Assembly: GCA_040954595.2 (NCBI GenBank)
Contig: CM082582.2
Location: forward strand, 9,548,001-9,612,000
Source of the DNA: Balanoglossus misakiensis
Taxonomy: Eukaryota; Hemichordata
Reading direction: 5' to 3'
Length of the DNA: 64,000 nt
Shown: in pieces, positions 13,147 through 38,221 of the stretch
Position numbering within the stretch: position 1 is the first letter of the stretch
Layout of the letters: every line of letters begins with the position of its first letter
Notes under the pieces: generated by a model
What the model was told of the DNA's origin: nothing
Database searches by the model: none
Seen by the model: the letters and a program-made list of their open reading frames with translations, nothing else
Position numbers and translations under genes: made by a program

Positions 13147-13966
13147 GCAATGAATTTTTACGATTTATGAAACTAAGTGATCAAATCAGATATTATAAAT
13201 TGTGAATTCTAATTTGTGATAAGTTTATAAGTTCTAAACTCGAAATAGGTGCGACCTTACAGCTTAAAAGAGTGAGCCACTGATTTCATATTAGCAACAA
13301 ATTGTCGCCTTTATAAAACGTGTTCATGATGGTATCGCTGTAGTTTTCAGAGTTTTTCCAGATATGCCAAATAATATATTATGCTTTATGCATGCTATAA
13401 CGTTAATGTAACTTGGAGACAGTCCGTTTTTAAAATTTGTCATTCTAATGGCTAACAAACAGGGTACGTATATGGGTGGTGTACTGTTAGGTGTACATGA
13501 AGGTAGTCTGCAATGGATACGACAGTTTTTGTAGATATGACAGGCTGAAGATTATTGTTTCAGTCAAGAATTTATCTAAAGGCTGGGCGGTATTCCAGTA
13601 GTATGCATACTGATAAATACACAATGTGATGAGGAAGTTTTCTTGATGGAGTCACCGTCCCGAGTCACGACACATTGTATACTGTGTTAATGTATTGTGA
13701 TTTTTATCTTTAAAAAATGAAAATTAAAGTTAATCACCAAAGTTTGCATGTTTATAACTTTTTAAAATGTAAACCAATGTCTACTGCTGACTTCGCGGTA
13801 GATTCAGTTGAAAATGATGTGTAGCACTTATTTTAAAATTCCAAATTTCTTACTGTCTATTATGAAAATGTTCGCCGTTTCCTTAGGCAACTGATCAGCT
13901 GATGGTGGCAGCCATTTTGTTTACAGGGGCATCTTGGGAAAAATACCCACGCGTCATCCATGACGT

Positions 13967-14090
13967 AAACTGCGCCAGTGCAAAGCTTTGTATTGGTTGA
14001 AACTATAGGCATACCATGTACAGTAGAAACTGCGCCAGTGCAAAGCTTTGTATTGGTTGAAACTATAGGCATACCATGTACAGTAGAAAC
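13967..14090. repeat. Perfect 60-base tandem duplication
   Basis: Lines 13971-14030 and 14031-14090 are identical base for base, and the match extends four bases to the left. The two copies are perfect, so the duplication is recent or still variable in number. It is non-coding and lies about 1 kb downstream of the aquaporin. Confidence 0.95.
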
Positions 14091-16320
14091 GCATAAATTT
14101 GTGTTTAAAAACAAACATCACTCGCCTAAAAGTAAATATTCGATGAATCACTGTTGTAATTTATGGTACCTTCAAGTTCGCGGTATAAATGACAGGCAGA
14201 AGATCGAGTCGGCGACAGGACAAATGTACAAGTTGAAATAATTATTTAACTCTGTCGGCGCCACCAACTCTAACCTTATTTGTAAATCCGGAAGACCTCG
14301 CCCCTTTCCACTTCTAAAATATTGCTACCCGTCTTAAATATCATCCTGGCAGTGATTCAAACACGCTTTCAAAGTGACGCTTATGCCACCCGAGAAAGGT
14401 GTTGCCGAGTTGGTTTAGGATTTACCATGGATGGTTTCGCGTAGTGGATATTGGGTTGACACTGCTCTATTTACAAGTAGAATTACGTCAGGATGTTTCG
14501 CCCAGTAGGCGATACGTCACTCAGGCTGTCCGAAGCCGACACGGCAGCATTTTTCCTCACACAGAACGCGTATCAGTCCTTACGGACAGCAAGGGGACAA
14601 TTAAAATCGCGCAGGGCTAGAAAGCGGCCACACCCACTTACCAAGAACGCACGGTCCGGGAAGTCACAGACGTGTTGGACCGGACGGGAGGAGCATACGC
14701 TCCGGCTCCACTCACAAGGAACATGAAACAGTCGTCCTGAAACTCGCCCTGTGTTCTTAAATCATGACGCCTTTCCCTTCAAAAAAGAAAAGAAAAAGAA
14801 TACATATCACGTACCTTCACACACCACATATGCCTAAAAAGTCTCCTGATTTTCAAGTTGTTTCTATATCTTTCGTAAATCTGGACAAAATACGTACGTA
14901 TATTTTTCTCTACGAAATTCATGCCTTTGAACCTGCCGTATGCTCACTTGTTGGATGTTGGTAGACAACTTGTAGCAGTGGCAGTTTCTTTCGACATAGA
15001 GTCCTTCAAATTTTCCCTAGGCTGGGGAATTCTCCAAAATCCTTACGCTGGAAAACCCAGTCATCCTCGCCAGCCTCTTCGTGTTTTCTGCTTCATTTAT
15101 TGTCGTCCGACACGATGCTTTCACCGTTGCAATGGCGGCGAGACGAACGGAAGTAGCGAGAACAAATGTGTGAAAGCACCTGGCGAAGCTAAGCACTGCT
15201 ATTGGCCACCCTCGGACCAATGGAAACGTCTATACGACCGACAACGTTCCAATAGTTAAATGGCTGACACTGACTGCAGGAAAACAGTTTGTGATTGGTC
15301 ATGTTTTACACCAGGTGTAACGTGTTGACTATATGTCACGCGAAATTGAATCCGAAACCCAAGCTGTATCCGAAACCGAGGTCCCATGCACGGTTCTGGA
15401 AATTCCACTCGCTCAAGTAACATAACGCTTTCTCACGCCCGGAGCCTGAAGTAGAAAAGTCTAAAGAATATCATCACAATTCCCACAACAGGGCTAGATT
15501 TTGAGGATAGTGGAAATAAAGAAAATATTGTTCACAGAAAGAATTTTTCTCACCTTTTCCGCTGTGGTAGCTTGAAACGTCTTTTAAGATAATAATATTG
15601 TACTATACGTAAACGTATATAAACTCACCACTGTATTGTAATCATTGACGTTAAGAATGCTTTACATTAGGTAATGTTTTTTCCTCCACTTACAGCTATT
15701 TTTTCTAGAAGTATTTAAAAGTATCGATATATAATATTAATTATAATATCAAGTTGCACGCTGTCGATGAGATATTTCATTCGCGAAATAAAATGTTTCT
15801 GGAATATGTGATGTTGTTGTCATTTCTGCTATGTATAATTATAATACCAAACCAAAATGAACTGTACATGTAGAAAAAAATAAAATATGCAATTGCTGTG
15901 CATAATAAGTACCTGATAGCGTGTGATATAGGATACGAATCTTCATAAAAAATAACATTTTTATTGTCAGTGTAACCATGTCAGGAATTTGTTATGAATT
16001 ACTCTGATATAAAATAATTCATGATTAATAAATATATTAAAAAGTATCATAAGACTTCCCTCCTGAAATGAATACATCACAGTGTTTGATGAATCAAACA
16101 TGTCTGAGACGGCAGACATGTCGGGAAGAAGTTAATTCCTTACCATTATATAATCATCGAAATCCTCATGATTTAATTATGAGATGAACACATCTTTAAA
16201 ATAACAGTTCAAAACACGAACGTCGACCACAGTACTGAATCATTTAAAGAGTTAATTATCACGTATCTGTATAAACCACACCCACAGGATGAACATTCTG
16301 AATATTAATATAAAACGGTA

Positions 16321-16378
16321 TGACGTCATGTCTTTCAAGCAGAGAACATATTCCAATATATGAGACAGTATGACGTCA
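16321..16378. promoter_or_regulatory. Pair of palindromic CRE-like octamers
   Basis: TGACGTCA occurs at 16321-16328 and again at 16371-16378, in each case preceded by GTA. This is the consensus site for CREB/ATF factors. The pair lies beyond the 3' end of copine A, so any enhancer role is inference. Confidence 0.4.
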
Positions 16379-16837
16379 CTAGCCCTGTTGACTATGATAA
16401 TGCAACATTCCACTGGGTGGAACTATACGGGCATTTCTGACTGTGAAATAAATGAGAAATTCGGGACCAAAGCATATTATAAAAAAATATGAAATAGATT
16501 TTTTTAAACTTTTGACAGCTTCGGGAAATGGAAGGACACTCAAATTTCAGATAAACTCGGATGAACGGTCTTTGAAATAGAAATGTATAAAAATAACTGA
16601 CGTGTTTGAAATTTACGAAAAAAATGCCAACCTTATCTAGATGATAGAGTTACACTCTTATGTTTATACTCCTAAAAAACTGAGTTGCTCTAGTTATCAT
16701 AGAGTAGGATTACACGGCTTGTGAACGCAGAGATTCAGGCGAGTGTGTTAAAATCACCAATCCGAACTTGACTGTCTTCAGTCCCAGACGGACAGCCTAT
16801 AAACTGTCGCTGGGGGCGTTCTGAAGGCCTCGACGGA

Positions 16838-23539
<6,702 letters not shown>

Positions 23540-25589
23540 TTTCTACCACACCACGAGTGCCTCGTCGTCGTATTATTACAAATTGAGCCACGGTCGCCTC
23601 TCGCTTCGTGTGTATAGTCACACGTAACAGCGTAATACGGTGTACGCGTCCGCTGTAAGCTAGAGTCAACAGGTGGTTGCGCGTTAGCTAGCCAATCGGA
23701 CCTCTTGTTTCTCAAGTACCAGGCTCTATGCCAAAGTTGTATATTTCGCTGTCGTAAAACAGTACCGTTTATGAAGGTTGCCAATAAAGATCTCCGCTTC
23801 TTGGGCCTAACGCTACACTCTTATTACTGTAGAGTGTTCGACTGGATGAACTCAAAGGTCACTTGTGTCGTTGCATTATGGGACAGACAACGACCTACGT
23901 GTGGCATGTTTACATGTATATATACATATTCAAATCCAAGACGTCAACATACCAATGTTGGCAACGTCAATCATATTTAACTTACTTATGATTGTACACG
24001 TTTTTAAAAAGCGCGGCGAGTCCCACCCTTTCTCTGTAGGTTAAGTTAACAAGTGCTTAATTTAAAGAACAAAAGGAATCCCCGATACTAATTAAACCAC
24101 AGTGTGATCGACCTCAGTGCAATAAAACATAGAGTCTATGATAGGGTCATGGTCAGTGATTCTGCACGTAAATCGCGGCAGGAAATTTCCTCGTATTAGT
24201 CACAACGGGGAATTTCCCGGTTGAGTCGAAGACTCGTGGGTTCACAATTATGTGACGTGTAAGGGGACAGAAGGGTGAATATCATTTGATATCCCATCGA
24301 AAACTTTAAATACAACCGCAAAGTCTCATTTATATGAGTAAACCGCGTACCACTGTTGTCAAGTGTTGTTACGTTCTCTCTGTTGAGCCCCCCCCCCCCC
24401 CTCCCGCGTCTCAAGCAATAATGTAAAACGGCAAACAGTATCTTGACGTAGGTGTTGGTAAGTCAGGAAAACACGGGCATTCTTAGAAATATACCTACTT
24501 AAATTCCTCCCTTAAACTTGCACATCCGGGTACCATTGTTTCCACTTTTCTTCTGTACGTGTGTGCACGTGTGACCCGTCAACGTTGTCCGGTTTGTTCT
24601 GGTTGCGGTACGTCCGATTTTTGTGTGTTCAGAAACACCACTCTGAAATCACCACACATTTCACTGACACCCCAAGTTATCAAATACATTTTTATTCATA
24701 TTACGAGAACCTTTGTTACTATGGTTACAGAGGTAATAATACACTCAGAACTTCCCTGAAAGCCCGTTTAGAGTTGGTACAGAGGCAATTAATTCATCAG
24801 AACCTGAGATAGAAAGAAGGACACTGGATGCAGACGTAGACGTATAAAAGAAATGTATAAAAATGTAGGTGTACATACCGGGTAACATAAATATTACATT
24901 GGTTATGATAACTCTGAAAATTTATACCAGGAATGCACAGACAACTTCACAAGATTCATCAGCGTAGTGTTGGTCTGAGATTATTTACATATTTCTATTA
25001 ACATAATGATTTTTTCCTCTCATTTAAAACCTAATATAAATATCACATTGCAATACATATTTAAGCACCATTGAATATTATCCAAAATCATCATGGTCTT
25101 AGAAAGAAATTTCCAGAGGAAGTTTCCAAACATGGTAGTAGATCTAGTAACAGTGTAAAGAGGCAAATAAACTAACAGGTTAGGGGGTCTTCAGCAACAT
25201 CTTAATACTGGGGTTGGGATCTAGTGACAACACATCACACAAGTATGTTTAAAAATCTTGGTACAAATACTGTTCTACTAAAATAGTGTCTAACACTACC
25301 AGCTGCCTCTTAACTTGTTTTAAAAAAATCGAATTCTTCTCTGAAATGATCATGGAGTAAATGTGTCACCTAAATGCAAACCCCCTAGTACAGTTAAATA
25401 GTTCAACACACTTTCTGCTGCTTTTACACAAGTTATAGGCAATACCAGAAATCTTGAAAGTTTTACTGGCATTTTTTTCCTGTGCTGAAGTTTTGGTGGG
25501 CATATACGTCTGCAGGAAAAGAATCACACTTCCCTCTCTTCCCCCCTCTTTTTCGACTGACATAACCTACACTTGCGGACAAAAATTCC
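23540..25589. other. Region between copine A start and copine B stop
   Basis: Both copines run on the minus strand, so this holds the copine A promoter and the copine B 3' untranslated region. The stretch from about 24700 to 25589 is AT-rich and likely the copine B 3' untranslated region. A 14-base poly-C tract is at 24388-24401. No other coding exon recognised. Confidence 0.45.
24691..24696 (-). promoter_or_regulatory. Candidate poly(A) signal of copine B (minus strand)
   Basis: TTTATT on the plus strand gives AATAAA on the minus strand, about 0.9 kb beyond the copine B stop codon. It is the best-placed hexamer I noticed, but a closer variant signal cannot be excluded. Confidence 0.35.
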
Positions 25590-31039
<5,450 letters not shown>

Positions 31040-32257
31040 CGCGACTCTACTGCTACCTCTACAAGTCTGAGAGCACCGTTTCAAAACAACCAAACCCAGA
31101 GACACTTCCTGTTTATATGCCGAACGGCATGACGGGAATTTCGCAATTCGAGTGGAAAAATCCTTTCGGCTGGCGATGATTCAGAGTCAGGAGGCTTTAA
31201 TCAATTATTACTTGCAATTTCATAGAATCATACCATACTTTCTCGCGAATACCATTCACCTCGTTGCCGTATAAGCAATACACACGTAGTTCAAACCCAA
31301 ACATGTATGCGCTAGGCCTATAAGATAGGGATTACATGTACTGTGTAAAGATATCAGTCCCTCGGCCCCAAATCCAATTATCTCATTCTTGTCTTTTACG
31401 TTTGTATGATAAAAATTAAGTCAACTATTTCTTTCTGGTGATGACGAAAACGATAGAGTGACCAATCGTTATCGTTGGTGGCGTTATCACGCTGTCTCCG
31501 AGCCGCGAGCACTGAATTTATTTCGTGCGATGTCTTTGATTTAGCAGCCAAATGTGATGGCAAGATTGTGTACAAGTTTTACCAGCAGAGTTGATCTAAT
31601 GCATTGGCAGATTAAAGATGCAAGGGAATACGTCGCCGCAACTTATTTATGGTGCATCGCTTTACCATGAACTGCATTGTGTGTCTATTCAGAGGTTACG
31701 TTAGAAAAAAAGGCTGCAAATCCCCGTTTTGATGTTTAGGTTATTTACATATGGTCTTGCCAGTCTGTGATCTATACCGTTTGAAATTAATCACAAGTGA
31801 TAAAAATCACGCATTTGGAGTTTATTTCCATATATGGAAATGTAGCAGTAAGTATGCACCTGTATTTTGCATACGTTTGACGACAGAGGATATTTATAGA
31901 CCCGTGAAGAAAATAGCCTGCCATGAGAGGACAGTCATTGCTTACAATTGCAATTAGGCAGGAATCTAGGTGGCGTATACGCACTGTTGTATGTTCTTAT
32001 GATAACCAGGGAATTTCCCTCACATGCCCGTTTCCTATCACGTGACCCATTTCGAAACATCATTTTTGTTTTGACCAAGTATTTCGCATCTATACTTCTC
32101 AAGCCGCAAGACGTTATATGCTCTGTCTTAAAATAATGTACGTGGACAATAACTTTTGCTGATATTATCGAAACACAAAGGATTCACGGTGAACACTGTT
32201 CTGCTAAGAACGCTACTTTTCCAAAGAAAGTCTCAACTTTGGAATTTCTCGGAAAGG
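31040..32257. other. Divergent region between copine B and TNFR-like gene A
   Basis: 1.2 kb between the copine B start codon (minus) and the start codon of TNFR-like gene A (plus). It must hold both promoters and any untranslated first exons. I see no clear TATA box, repeat or coding exon. Confidence 0.45.
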
Positions 32258-33901
32258 ATGGAGTGCATATTCAGCGTCTGGAGCCTTATCTTCTCCTTGA
32301 GTGTCATCACATGCTGCCATGGCAACAGCTTGGGCGTCCAATCACCGACTGAGCTGGCCTGTCCGTACGGAAGCTTCAGTCACCCATTAGGAGATTGCCA
32401 TCCATGTTCCATATGCTACCATATCTTGGACACAGGAAAGGAGTCGCGGGGATGTGAAAAACAGTGTCGTAAGTCTTTTCCAAAGCAAATCTTTATTCTC
32501 AGTTATCCCAGGGAAACATTTAATTCCGAACTTAACGCTGTAGTTTGCCAAAGGCTAACATTACACAAGTCAGTTTAGCAGTGTGGTGGTGTGACCCACA
32601 TCTCTGATCAGTACACAGGTGACGTTTGACAGGGGAACCCCCCTATTGTTAAGTTTCATTGTTCGGTCATAGGACCTTTAGACGACCGTGCTTACGCTCT
32701 GCGCAAATATTTTGAGAGAATCTAGACGTGATTGCTTCACATACTAAACTATAAAGTAAAAGGTATTGCGTTGCAACACGAAACATCGAGCACAGTTGTA
32801 ATAAAATGCACGATTAACGCCTTGCTGAGATGGGAATGCAAATCTTACAGCAAGTATACAACTTTATTTTCTAGCTCCGAGAGAACGGGGGAAGCCGGTT
32901 ACTCAATTTGACCCGAATCAATTTTCAGCACAGAGGGATGGTCTAGGTTATAAGGAATCATCCCAAAAAGGTAACTTATATCAGTTGGAATGCATTTATG
33001 CGGGATGGGTCAAAGGATTGGAGATGAGACACAGTAATTTTTCATGCTTTGTAATGTATGCAAAGAGTGGCGATTATTAAATTCAGAAGTCCGCAACACG
33101 TATCGTCTTGTCAGATAAAGAATCTAGATGACATCTACCTTTTTCAGAAAGGTTTATCTGACTTGCATCCTCTGTTTCAGTGAGAACAACAGCCGTCTTG
33201 CAGACCCGGGCGACGCCCACTAAAGCTGACATTTCACGGATACCGGAAAACCGAACAACGGAAGAGACGGGTTAGCTATTAATCCAATAACACGACTAAC
33301 TTTTTAAGTTCGGAAAGAGCAAATGGATAATTTATACCTTTGCAGGAAATGAGAGACCAACACAAAATAAAATTGTTATTCCGTAGAGCCGATTTTAAGG
33401 AAATTGGGAATTACTGAACAGCAAAAATCGTGAACACAACTTGAGTTATCTACAGATATTGTATCTTTCTGACAGGTACTACAAACTCAATCGTCATTGG
33501 ATCTCTTTTGGCGATTGTGGTTATACTGATGGTTGTTTTCAATGTACTCGCTTGGATGGTGTACTATCGTCGAAAGAATGGAGGACTGGCGACCTTGAAG
33601 CGATATCCTGATCACCATTTTATTCCGCAAGACAGAAATGTTGGTCTTGAAACACAAGGTAACACTTACCGAAGACTTAAATTTGTCTTAAACGATGACG
33701 ACGACGATGGTGACGACGATGACGACGACTATGATGACGGATTATATATTATTTGTCGTTTAGCGTCTTATTAAGCCAATCATTGTTTTCTTTTACTTCA
33801 CAGTTTTTCTCGAAGCCAACGCCATGCAGGTTGTTCCCATTCAGCCATTTGGTGACGTTCCTAAGCCTTTCGCTTTGAACAATACAAACATCATCAAGTG
33901 A
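32258..33901 (+). CDS. TNFR-like type I membrane protein A, one Fn14/BCMA-type cysteine module
   Basis: Five coding exons, 32258-32468, 32875-32970, 33181-33270, 33476-33658 and 33804-33901, every intron in phase 1, give 225 residues. A signal peptide covers about residues 1-22. One six-cysteine module follows (Cys35, 47, 50, 53, 66, 70) with spacing C-x11-C-x2-C-x2-C-x12-C-x3-C, the pattern of the small ligand-binding module in Fn14, BCMA and TACI. The next two exons encode a Ser/Thr/Pro-containing stalk. A membrane segment spans about 137-163, then YYRRK and a tail of about 60 residues. The tail contains VVPIQPFGD, which only loosely resembles a TRAF-binding PxQ motif. No death domain is seen. 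It probably acts as a cell-surface receptor for a TNF-like ligand, by inference. I start at the ATG at 32258 because it opens directly into the signal peptide. Confidence 0.82.
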
Positions 33902-34094
33902 AGACACTACCAAATGGAGGAAAAAACAACATTAACTTAACATTAGGCAGCAGGTCTTGAGACGGTAGCATGTCAAGACAGATAAATACAAAAGTACAAT
34001 TTTGCATCCACACACATTTATACGGTTCTTAACATCGTGCCGCCTTTGTTTATCCATTATCAGCTAGTATGCATCACGGGATGGGTGCCAATGT

Positions 34095-34107
34095 GTTGCC
34101 AGGCAAC
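34095..34107. promoter_or_regulatory. Palindromic X-box (RFX-type) site
   Basis: GTTGCC-A-GGCAAC is a perfect inverted repeat with a one-base spacer and fits the RFX X-box consensus. It lies between TNFR-like genes A and B, about 1 kb upstream of B. Regulation of either gene is inference. Confidence 0.4.
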
Positions 34108-34369
34108 GAACGGCATGATTTTCCAAAGTAAGGTTCAACAAGGGAAATCTTTCCTCTCTATTTTAATATAAGAGGTATAGTCCGTTTATGCCCACGACCC
34201 TTATGAAAAAGTTACGTCGCGTGAATGAAGGTACAGATGTATTACATATTACATGTACTACAGGTTAGGGTGCATATTGGGGTTGCTTGATTTAGAACTG
34301 ACGTCATCACTGACGTCGTCTGCCTGTGTATTTTGTCGCTTGCCGTTTTCTTTGCTTATACATGTATTG

Positions 34370-34375
34370 AATAAA
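34370..34375 (+). promoter_or_regulatory. Candidate poly(A) signal for TNFR-like gene A
   Basis: AATAAA 469 bases after the stop codon at 33901. It is the first canonical hexamer I noticed downstream. Confidence 0.4.
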
Positions 34376-35058
34376 AATGTTAGAATTCCGAAAACCTGGA
34401 CTGGTAGTTTTATAAGTTGAAATGGTGTCGTCACAAACATTTGCAATTGTAACAGCACAGGAAAGCAAGGATCATTACGATGTTCTATGCGCCGAATGGG
34501 GTGGGGAAATCTTACCGGGATTACGATCGATCTTGATTGATGAAATGACCGAACGTTTGTCGCCATCACCACAGAGCGCGAGCGCGAACTGAGGCAATGA
34601 GGGATGATACAGAGGGGTGGAGTACTTTGCACCGGCTGACACGACAGTTGCCAAACAAACACGCAAGCTGTCGCTTGTCAGTGGCTGGACGTTCATGGGG
34701 AGACACCATGAAAGACGATACACTTCTCAGAGTTGTTTTAAAGAAAAAAAAATTCTCATATACTTACTTGTCTGCTTGATCCATCTGTACGACTGTAGAA
34801 TCCGATGAGCCATTTCTTGTATTCAAGGCATGACTTTGACGGACTTATCAAAGTTTACTGCGATCGGTTAAAATTTGTCCACCCTGCAGACGAAACGCGC
34901 ACGTTCGGACCCTCATAGTATTGTACAGTACCTGTTTACTAACCCAGATACTAGTATTATGTAGTTGTAGACCTTGAATAAACTGATGCAATGCCATCTC
35001 AGAACAGGAAAGGTCAATCGATGTCAACATGCCATGTCGGGACACCTTCGCCGAGGTG

Positions 35059-35066
35059 TATATAAA
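35059..35066 (+). promoter_or_regulatory. TATA box of TNFR-like gene B
   Basis: TATATAAA lies 71 bases before the start codon at 35137. A transcript starting about 30 bases downstream would have a short leader, which fits an inducible TATA promoter. Confidence 0.6.
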
Positions 35067-35136
35067 CTACTCGTGTCCTTGACTCATTATTTCGCCACCA
35101 TCTCTCACGACGCAACATCTCCTCTTCCATCAGAAG

Positions 35137-37403
35137 ATGCGGGCCTTTGTCTTGATTTTATTTTCTCTACTTTTATTTTCTCTACCTATCACTAACTCAT
35201 TACCATTTTCCTCAACCGACGACGAGACAGAGAGATGCCCCAAGGGAACATTTCCTCAATTCAGAGAGTGTCATAGTTGCACTGTGTGTGAAAGGATCGA
35301 AGACGACGATTGTCGGAGATATTGTAATGATGGTAATGATGGTGAGTCAACACCGTTACCTTTACTGCACGCGTACGCGTGTTGACTCTATTCATAAATG
35401 TGGGAGATTTTATAACGGTATTATAACTAAATAACTTCATTCAAGGTGTCGCGTATCACGACCAGCCTTCCACGCGCAGAAGTACTATATTTTACCATTA
35501 ATTTCAGCCGATTCATGCCGTGATGGATATTTCCCGCGTTTTGATGAGTGTCACCCCTGCAAGGCGTGCATGGATATCGAAGATGACTGCCAGAATTACT
35601 GCCGGGTCTCTGGTAAGTAAATTGAAATACCTTTACACGCGAGTCCAATCAACCATTGAATAGACATCCCGGCCTTTGTCCGAAATATTTTCGTTGTCAA
35701 GAAAGACTCCCCTCAATTCGCCACGCTGCCACAGCAGAGAAGCCTACAACATACACGTTAGCACCGTCTATGTCAAGACTATACCAACAACAGCCCACCA
35801 AATTGGCATTCCATGATTTTAATTCACTCATTGAAGCCGACGAAGAGGAAGATAGTGGAATGAAAGGCAGATTTAGTTTCCAGCCGTAAGCAACGATCAG
35901 TATTTTCATGTACTTTATCCACTGAATTTAGTACAACAAAACATCGTTGCATGCAGGAAGTTCGGCCACTGTCTTACGTATCATGATACCAGTAACCTAA
36001 ACGTGGCTATTATAGAAAAGTGCTGACTCGCATGATTATTGAAAAATAGACAATAAAACATGCAAATGAAGTGCCATGTCAGACCATGCACAAGTCACAC
36101 CTGCCATCTCAGACACGTAACTTGAATGAGGGCCAACAGTATTACATGCCTGCTGAGCAGAATTATAATGTAGTACGGGTTAGTCGAATTGTTTGGCCAT
36201 CAAGGCCGACATTATCACACGTGCCTCCCAGGGTTAAGTCTCCCCCTGACCTTTTATCACACTGGTTTGTACGTAGCTTGTTGAGTTGGAAGATCATTAA
36301 CATGTGGTTTAGCATGGAGGTAGCATATCCGTATTTTCAACACTGACATTTCTTAAAACGTGTATGTTAAATAAAGCCAAACTAACGAGAGAGGATAATA
36401 TAAAGCATTAAAAAAAATTAACAGAACATGTACGCGAGATAGATATTGTGACGCGCACCATTTCCAAGTTTTCGCATATAATTGATGCACCTTTCTAGTC
36501 CGATGGACAGAGGTCCTTACCTGAATAAAGGAATGCTTTAAGGAAGATGTTATCAATGGTTTTCTCCCCTTTCTGTCGATGTTTACACCTCAGTCAGCAC
36601 ACCTCCAGCTCCACAGGAAACGACGCTGCTTCCAGAAGTTGAAAAGGGGACAACCGAGAACTTGACTCTGACGACGCATCCTGGAGTTAAGCCCGCCGAA
36701 TCCAATCTGAAAGTTAATGAGAAATCTGGTAAGCACACATGATGGCGTGGAAAATAATCTTCATTTTCAGATACCTGCAGTTTGCATCATTCAATACCCC
36801 TGAAAAAATGATTTGGTCACTTGTTTCCACTTTTAAAACATTGTCACGTGGTTTGAAATTATCTAAACTTCCAGAAACGGAACAGAGTTGGGTCAAAATG
36901 ACACTCATTGTGGTAGGATCCCTCATCGTCGTTGCTGCTGTAGCAACGGCTATAATTGTAGTTGTAATAAGGAGGACGAAACGACAAAATCAACAAGAAG
37001 ATCCGGGTGGCATTCCGGCTGTGGAGGCTCCGGCTGGCGATTTGAAAATCCCGAATGGGGATGGTGGGCAGCCACAGCGCAATACAGAAGGTAATGAACC
37101 AGCATAGTACCTGCTGCCTGTCTGTCTGCCTGTCTACATGTACATATGTATGTATGTGTTTTGGCCTACACGTGTTATACACTTTTGCACGGCCAGTATT
37201 CGATTGCTTTTTGTCGCTTATCATGACGTCCATAGTATATCTGAATGAAACTTATCTTTCCAGTGGTCCTTGGCGATAATGGGACACCACAAGTCAGATT
37301 GGAGCAGATCAGCGAAGGAAACAGACAGATTAAACATGACACGGAACCTCACTCTGAAACACCAGGAAAACCACTTTTGGAACATCCTGGGAATGATGAG
37401 TGA
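35137..37403 (+). CDS. TNFR-like type I membrane protein B, two Fn14/BCMA-type cysteine modules
   Basis: Five coding exons, 35137-35341, 35508-35612, 36594-36728, 36875-37090 and 37264-37403, all joined in phase 1, give 266 residues. Signal peptide about 1-21. Module 1 has Cys34, 45, 48, 51, 59, 63; module 2 has Cys72, 83, 86, 89, 96, 100, each on its own exon. The spacing C-x10-C-x2-C-x2-C-x(6-7)-C-x3-C and the closing RYC/NYC recall BCMA and TACI, whose modules also end in aromatic-Cys. A Thr/Pro/Glu-rich stalk follows (exon 3), then a membrane segment about 158-180 and an 85-residue tail rich in Gly, Pro and acidic residues. No death domain. The modules would lie outside the cell and bind a protein ligand, by inference from the family. 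A candidate alternative last exon at 35702 lies in the second intron. Confidence 0.82.
35702..35889 (+). CDS. Candidate alternative last exon of TNFR-like gene B (secreted isoform)
   Basis: After the second cysteine-module exon, an acceptor ending TTGTCAAG at 35701 would open a phase-1 frame of 62 codons ending in TAA at 35887-35889. It has no membrane segment and ends SFQP. An AATAAA lies at 36052-36057, 163 bases further on. If used, it yields a soluble protein with both cysteine modules. Splicing onward to the exon at 36594 through the GTAAGC at 35886 would shift the frame and hit a stop, so it works only as a terminal exon. It may also be chance open frame. Confidence 0.4.
36052..36057 (+). 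promoter_or_regulatory. Intronic poly(A) signal in TNFR-like gene B
   Basis: AATAAA inside the second intron of gene B, 163 bases after the stop of the candidate alternative last exon. Confidence 0.4.
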
Positions 37404-38221
37404 AATGTGTTCATATCGGCTACCAAGAAGAAAGAAAAAGTGGCAATGCCAGGTTATGTGAACAATTCTAATTGCAAGAAGTTGTCCAACTAAATTAAGG
37501 AAACCGTCCATAATTTTTATATTTTTATGCAAAGAGGGATGTTGAATCAACCGTTTGAGCCTTTCTAAATTGTTGGCAACTTTCCAAATCCAAGGAAATT
37601 AATGCACAAACTGGCAGAAATTAACATTACACACAGGCAATACGAAATGAAAAATCCGATTTACAGGGCAAATGTCTCGTTTGTCATTTACAATTTCGCC
37701 TATGCATTGCAATCATTTACAATTTAAACTATGCAGTTTATAAGTGACAACATATTTTCCATAACCAGTAAAACTAATGTGTTCTCTTCAGGTTTGTCAA
37801 ATTTTGGTGTGTACTATATTGTACCAAGTTATATATTAGGATATTTATCAGTGATTTTCTCAGGTATTTTTTATTCCATGTATTAAACATGGTCAAAATT
37901 CGAAGAAGAGCACTTGGATATATTTTGTGCTGAACTCAAATGGATATACATGACTACCCAATATACAGTACTACCAGAAAAAAATGTCAGGTGCGCGGGC
38001 GACGACGATGTTAATAAATATATTTTTGATATTATTTAATATTTATTTTGAAGAGTCTGTAATTATAATGTGTTTTTCTTATGTCGTCTATAAGCATCAA
38101 AAATGTCCAAAATGGAAGACTGTGGTGTCGATGTCTGTTTTATCTACGAGAAGTTTAGTTTTTGCACCCCTCTGTGCTATGTAGGTATACGCGTCGACAC
38201 ACCTTTTGGCCTATTGCCAGT

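Larger units (their letters stand above)
12947..16837. other. Convergent intergenic region, aquaporin to copine A
   Basis: The aquaporin 3' end and the copine A 3' end face each other across this 3.9-kb AT-rich stretch. It holds the aquaporin 3' untranslated region, a 60-base tandem duplication at 13967-14090 and two TGACGTCA octamers at 16321 and 16371. No gene recognised. The frame at 14921-15259 and its reverse at 15017-15220 look non-coding. Confidence 0.5.

Noticed and set aside
14921-15259. Overlapping frames on both strands near 15.1 kb
   Set aside because: Neither frame shows a known domain, and flanking splice sites are absent. The slightly higher GC content explains the open frames.
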